From Bacteroidota bacterium (GTDB lineage: Bacteria; CLD3; SB21), in the NCBI GenBank assembly GCA_020438245.1, contig JAGQUY010000010.1:3905-13339 (forward strand): DNA of 9,435 nt, given 5' to 3'. The notes beneath the pieces were generated by a model. That model worked only from the letters and a program-made list of their open reading frames with translations. It was not told where the DNA came from and did not search any database. The first letter of the stretch is position 1; every line of letters starts with the position of its first letter. The translations under genes and the position numbers were made by a program. Positions 6,269 to 9,435 of the stretch are shown piece by piece.

Positions 6269-7285
6269 ATGGAAGCATTGATTCCCTTTATTCCTTACCT
6301 CATGATTCCGATTATGGTGATTGTCTACCTGTCGACGGTTCCCATTATGATACAGGTTGAGCGCAAGGTCAGTGCCTGGTTACAATATCGCATGGGTCCA
6401 AATCGTGTTGGGCCGCTCGGATTGCTCCAGCCCATCGCCGACGCGCTGAAAATGCTTTCCAAAGAAGATGTAATACCGAACCATGTCAATAAATGGCTAT
6501 ATATTGCGGCGCCGGCGTTAATGGTATTTCCCGCGTTTTTTGTCGCCGGAGTGATTCCTTTGGGTGTCCTGACCATTGCAGGTCAGGATGTCATGCTCCA
6601 GATCGGACACACAAATATCGGCATTTTGTATGTGCTCGCGATTTCTTCAATTGCTGTCTATTCGATCGCATTCGGCGCATGGGCTTCGAACAACAAATAT
6701 TCTCTTCTGGGCGGGATGCGTTCGGCAGCTCAGATGATGAGTTATGAATTGCCGATGGGTTTGTCCATACTTGGAATGATCATGCTGACCGGTTCGCTGC
6801 GACTCGAAGAGATCGTCAATTTTCAGATGAACAGCGTGTGGGGCATCGTCTGGCAGCCACTGGGATTTTTGATCTTTTTCACCACTGCCTACGCGGAAAC
6901 AAACCGACTCCCGTTCGATCTCACGGAAGCGGAGGCAGAACTGGTCGCGGGGTATCACACTGAATATAGCTCGCTCAAGTTCGGGATGTACTACCTCGGA
7001 GAATATTGTAACATGCTCACCGCCTCGTTTATGGTAACGATTCTGTTTTTGGGCGGCTGGCATGTGCCGTTCCTGGGTTCCCTGAATGTGGACCCGTTTG
7101 TCAAGCAACTGATTCAAGTCGGCGCCATGGCTTTCAAGGTTGCGTTTCTCATGTTTACGTATGTTTGGGTCAGATGGACGTTGCCGCGTTTCCGATATGA
7201 CCAGCTCATGAATTTGGGATGGAAAAAGCTGATTCCTCTGGCGTTGGCGAACGTCGTGATCACCGCTGTGGTCATGGCATTTTGA
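6269..7285 (+). CDS. nuoH: NADH-quinone oxidoreductase subunit H (membrane subunit at the arm junction)
   Basis: NuoH anchors the peripheral arm and forms the entry and floor of the quinone chamber and the first part of the proton path. About eight hydrophobic segments are visible (roughly 5-29, 78-100, 115-138, 160-178, 192-208, 247-265, 282-302, 320-337). Family signatures are intact: ERKVSAWLQYRMGPNRVGP (31-49) followed by LGLLQPIADALK, WASNNKYSLLGGMRSAAQMM (138-157) followed by SYE, and the acidic quinone-side loop AETNRLPFDLTEAEAELVAG (209-228), with YHTEYSS after it. RWTLPRFRYDQLMNLGWK (302-319) marks the C-terminal part. The length of 338 is normal. The ATG is 14 bases after nuoG; the only ribosome-like sequence is AAGG at 6253-6256, at long spacing, so initiation may depend on coupling to nuoG. 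Confidence 0.97.
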   Translation: MEALIPFIPYLMIPIMVIVYLSTVPIMIQVERKVSAWLQYRMGPNRVGPLGLLQPIADALKMLSKEDVIPNHVNKWLYIAAPALMVFPAFFVAGVIPLGVLTIAGQDVMLQIGHTNIGILYVLAISSIAVYSIAFGAWASNNKYSLLGGMRSAAQMMSYELPMGLSILGMIMLTGSLRLEEIVNFQMNSVWGIVWQPLGFLIFFTTAYAETNRLPFDLTEAEAELVAGYHTEYSSLKFGMYYLGEYCNMLTASFMVTILFLGGWHVPFLGSLNVDPFVKQLIQVGAMAFKVAFLMFTYVWVRWTLPRFRYDQLMNLGWKKLIPLALANVVITAVVMAF

Positions 7286-7310
7286 AAAACGGAATAGAAT
7301 AAGGCAGATT

Positions 7311-7904
7311 ATGAGCATAACAGTAAAAAATGTGAGTCTTCCCCGCGGCAAGAGCTGGATTGACAATACATATGTGATACCGGTCTTCAAGGGGTTGATG
7401 CTTACGTTCCGCCATCTTTTCAAACGCAAGGATGTGCTCAGGTATCCGGAAGAAAAGAAGGTGTTGCCGCCGAATTATCGCGGCCTTCATATGTTGACTC
7501 GAGATGATCAGGGCCGGGAAAAATGTGTCGCATGTGAAATGTGCTCGACGGCATGTCCGGCAGACTGCATTCGCATCGTTGCCGGCGACGGAGGATGGGA
7601 AGACAGCCGGGAGAAGCATCCTGTTGAATTCGAAATCGACGAGTTGCGTTGTATTTTTTGCGGCATGTGTGTGGAAGCCTGTCCTGAAGATGCCATCGAT
7701 ATGACGGATATGCACAATCTGGCCGACTACACCCGTGAAGATTTTATCTATAATAAAGAACGGCTGCTTGGCGTCTATGATGAATATATCAAACGACATC
7801 CGGATCATGCCAAACGTCGCGACGGAGTATTCAAAAAGATGATGAACTCAAGTTATTTTACGGTATCCGATGTTGAAAAAGCCAAGCATGGCACGGGTCA
7901 CTGA
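7311..7904 (+). CDS. nuoI: NADH-quinone oxidoreductase subunit I (2x[4Fe-4S] ferredoxin-like subunit)
   Basis: NuoI carries clusters N6a and N6b and hands electrons from NuoG to cluster N2 in NuoB. Two ferredoxin motifs are visible: C72, C75, C78, C82 (CVACEMCSTACP) and C114, C117, C120, C124 (CIFCGMCVEACP). An N-terminal amphipathic part (about 20-60, FKGLMLTFRHLFKRK, then PPNYRGLHML) is the usual membrane-surface anchor. C86 in CPADC is an additional cysteine shared by many NuoI proteins. The length of 197 is slightly generous because of a charged, probably flexible C-terminal tail (about 150-197). AAGG at 7301-7304 is 6 bases before the ATG. The electron acceptor NuoB is not encoded nearby. 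Confidence 0.97.
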   Translation: MSITVKNVSLPRGKSWIDNTYVIPVFKGLMLTFRHLFKRKDVLRYPEEKKVLPPNYRGLHMLTRDDQGREKCVACEMCSTACPADCIRIVAGDGGWEDSREKHPVEFEIDELRCIFCGMCVEACPEDAIDMTDMHNLADYTREDFIYNKERLLGVYDEYIKRHPDHAKRRDGVFKKMMNSSYFTVSDVEKAKHGTGH

Positions 7905-7916
7905 GAGGTAAAGAGT

Positions 7917-8453
7917 ATGGAGACGGTCCTTCAATATTTTTCCATCAATCCGGTCTTTTATATTTTTGCCACGCTTGCAGTGATTTTTGCGCTGATGATG
8001 GTGACCAGCGAGAATCCGGTCTATAGCGCTATCTTCCTGGTGCTTACGTTTTTCTGTTTGAGCGTAATCTATTTGACGCTGGAGGCGGAGTTCGTTGCCG
8101 TGATACAGGTATTGGTCTACACGGGCGCGATTATGGTGCTTTTTGTTTTTGTCATCATGTTGTTGAATCTCGGGCGCGATGCTCAACTCACGGAGTATGC
8201 GGGTCCGATGAAATATTTGTCCATTCTGCTCGGGTTCGCCATACTGATCCAGATCGGACTCGCAACCAAGGTGACCTTCAGTATCGGCGCCAAAGGGGCC
8301 TACCCGATCGAACGCGTGAATGAAATGGGCAACACCGAGGCTATTGCACGGGAGTTGTTCTCCCAATATTTGTATCCTTTTGAAATTGCATCGATTCTAC
8401 TCCTGCTGGGTATGATCGGTGCCATTGTTATTTCAAAGAAACGTCCAGACTAA
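7917..8453 (+). CDS. nuoJ: NADH-quinone oxidoreductase subunit J (membrane subunit)
   Basis: NuoJ is a five-helix membrane subunit between NuoH/NuoA and NuoK. Predicted helices lie near 11-30, 33-53, 58-84, 99-117 and 155-174. The conserved third helix AVIQVLVYTGAIMVLFVFVI (61-80) contains the YTGAIMVLF segment, where a pi-bulge undergoes conformational change in solved complex I structures. The last helix is preceded by QYLYPFEIASILLLLGMIGA (150-169), a typical NuoJ ending. The length of 178 is normal. GAGAGG at 7903-7908 overlaps the nuoI stop and stands 8 bases before the ATG at 7917, a good ribosome site that also links its translation to nuoI. Confidence 0.96.
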   Translation: METVLQYFSINPVFYIFATLAVIFALMMVTSENPVYSAIFLVLTFFCLSVIYLTLEAEFVAVIQVLVYTGAIMVLFVFVIMLLNLGRDAQLTEYAGPMKYLSILLGFAILIQIGLATKVTFSIGAKGAYPIERVNEMGNTEAIARELFSQYLYPFEIASILLLLGMIGAIVISKKRPD

Positions 8454-8466
8454 GCCGGAGAACTGA

Positions 8467-8769
8467 ATGGTTCCGTTGCCGCACTATCTGATATTTACCG
8501 CGATCCTGTTCACGCTTGGCGTCATCGGCGTCCTTACCCGTCGCAATGCCATTATCATATTTATGAGTATCGAATTGATGTTGAATTCCGTCAATCTAAC
8601 CATGGTGACGTTTGCCCGTTTTCTGGATTCGATGGACGGACAAGTAGCCGTATTCTTGGTGATGACGGTAGCTGCCGCGGAAGTTGCGGTGGGTCTTGCG
8701 CTGATCGTGGCCATTTACAGAAAGAAGGACACGATTAACGTCGACGAAATGCATATCATGCAAGGTTAA
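8467..8769 (+). CDS. nuoK: NADH-quinone oxidoreductase subunit K (MrpC-like membrane subunit)
   Basis: This 100-residue, three-helix protein (about 5-23, 28-50, 60-84) is homologous to MrpC of Na+/H+ antiporters and forms part of the proton channel between NuoJ and NuoN. The two membrane glutamates required for proton translocation fall at E36 (MSIELMLNSVNL) and E72 (VAAAEVAVGLAL), the same numbers as in E. coli NuoK. The length matches the family exactly. The ribosome site GGAG at 8457-8460 is 6 bases before the ATG at 8467, and nuoJ ends 13 bases upstream. Confidence 0.97.
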   Translation: MVPLPHYLIFTAILFTLGVIGVLTRRNAIIIFMSIELMLNSVNLTMVTFARFLDSMDGQVAVFLVMTVAAAEVAVGLALIVAIYRKKDTINVDEMHIMQG

Positions 8770-8788
8770 GTCCCGGAGTTTTGCACCT

Positions 8789-9435
8789 ATGGAACTGATC
8801 ATACTGCTCATCCCGCTCATCCCCTTGGCCGGCGCGGCATTCAATCTTTTTTTCGGCCGCCGGGTGGATGGGGGTCATCACGACGGTCACGATGAGCATC
8901 CGGCCGGACTTTCGGTTGCCGGTCTCATTGCCTGTGCCATGGTTGGCGCCGCGTTTGTCCTTTCCCTGATGGTTTTCGGACAGGTGCTGAACGGCTCACG
9001 ATTCAACGTGGACTATTTTGACTGGATTACGGCCGGCGACTTCCGAGTCACCCTTGGTTTTCTGGTTGATCCGCTTACCGCAACGATGCTGCTTGTGGTC
9101 ACCGGCATCGGATTCCTTATTCATGTTTATTCTCTCGGCTATATGGGCCACGATCCCGACCGGCCGCGGTTCTTCACCTACCTGAATTTATTCATTTTCT
9201 CGATGCTCATGCTCGTCATGGGTAATAATCTTGTTGTCATGTTTTTCGGGTGGGAAGCCGTGGGGCTTTGTTCGTACCTGCTGATCGGCTTTTTCTACAA
9301 GAAGAAGAGTGCGGGCGATGCCGGAAAAAAAGCCTTCATTGTGAATCGCATCGGCGATTTCGGATTTGGACTGGGTATATTCCTGGTCTATAGTACATTT
9401 GGAACGATTCACTTTGACCAGTTGTTTGCCGCTTT
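8789..9435 (+). CDS. nuoL: NADH-quinone oxidoreductase subunit L, N-terminal part (partial)
   Basis: An open frame from the ATG at 8789 continues without a stop to the window edge, giving 215 residues of a protein that is normally about 600 or more. NuoL is the distal proton-pumping antiporter-like subunit (MrpA/MrpD family). It begins MELIILLIPLIPLAGAAFNL, has the FLVDPLTATMLLVVTGIGFL block at 91-110, HVYSLGYM at 112-119, and GWEAVGLCSYLLIGF at 154-168. E156 matches the essential TM5 glutamate (Glu144 in E. coli). KKAFIVNRIGDFGF follows at 180-193. A histidine-rich stretch GGHHDGHDEH (28-37) lies in the loop after the first helix. GGAG at 8775-8778 is 10 bases before the start, and nuoK ends 19 bases upstream. 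The TM7 lysine and the long lateral helix lie beyond the window. Confidence 0.96.
   Translation, partial: MELIILLIPLIPLAGAAFNLFFGRRVDGGHHDGHDEHPAGLSVAGLIACAMVGAAFVLSLMVFGQVLNGSRFNVDYFDWITAGDFRVTLGFLVDPLTATMLLVVTGIGFLIHVYSLGYMGHDPDRPRFFTYLNLFIFSMLMLVMGNNLVVMFFGWEAVGLCSYLLIGFFYKKKSAGDAGKKAFIVNRIGDFGFGLGIFLVYSTFGTIHFDQLFAA

Noticed and set aside
6647..7429. A 260-codon minus-strand frame spanning the nuoH-nuoI junction
   Set aside because: It is antisense to two clear genes, its translation is basic and low in recognisable structure, and no ribosome site supports it.
7524..7570. C86 in NuoI as a novel extra cluster ligand
   Set aside because: A cysteine in this CPxxC position is present in many NuoI proteins, including E. 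coli, and the two 4Fe-4S motifs are already complete.

Overview
The window is almost entirely a respiratory complex I (NADH:quinone oxidoreductase, nuo) operon. All genes are on the + strand, intact and tightly packed. In order it holds the 3' end of nuoA, an unrecognised 260-residue gene, nuoC, nuoD, nuoE, nuoF, nuoG, nuoH, nuoI, nuoJ, nuoK and the first 215 codons of nuoL, which runs off the right edge. Gaps are 10-32 bases except for 103 bases between nuoF and nuoG. I see no RNA genes, mobile elements, CRISPR arrays, convincing terminators or internal promoters.

Taken together the genes encode the NADH-oxidising arm (NuoE, NuoF, NuoG), most of the quinone-reducing connecting arm (NuoC, NuoD, NuoI) and the start of the proton-pumping membrane arm (NuoH, J, K, L, with the end of A). 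FMN/NADH-binding motifs and cysteine ligands for all iron-sulfur clusters carried by E, F, G and I are present, so this is the NADH-linked 14-subunit type rather than an 11-subunit ferredoxin-type or a group 4 hydrogenase. NuoC and NuoD are separate genes, unlike the fused NuoCD of enteric bacteria.

Two things depart from the standard operon. First, nuoB, which carries the terminal N2 cluster and almost always lies between nuoA and nuoC, is not there and is not elsewhere in the window. Its place is taken by a gene for a probable exported lipoprotein or outer-membrane beta-barrel protein that overlaps the end of nuoA by 10 bases. Second, NuoG is short (534 residues): all its Fe-S cluster ligands, including those of the off-path cluster N7, are kept, but the molybdopterin-oxidoreductase-like C-terminal part has lost much of its core.

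The organism is a bacterium, and the predicted signal peptide with lipobox followed by beta-barrel-like sequence suggests a double-membraned (Gram-negative) one. Separate nuoC/nuoD and a short NuoG fit several poorly characterised or deltaproteobacterial/PVC-like lineages, but I cannot place it more precisely from sequence reading alone.
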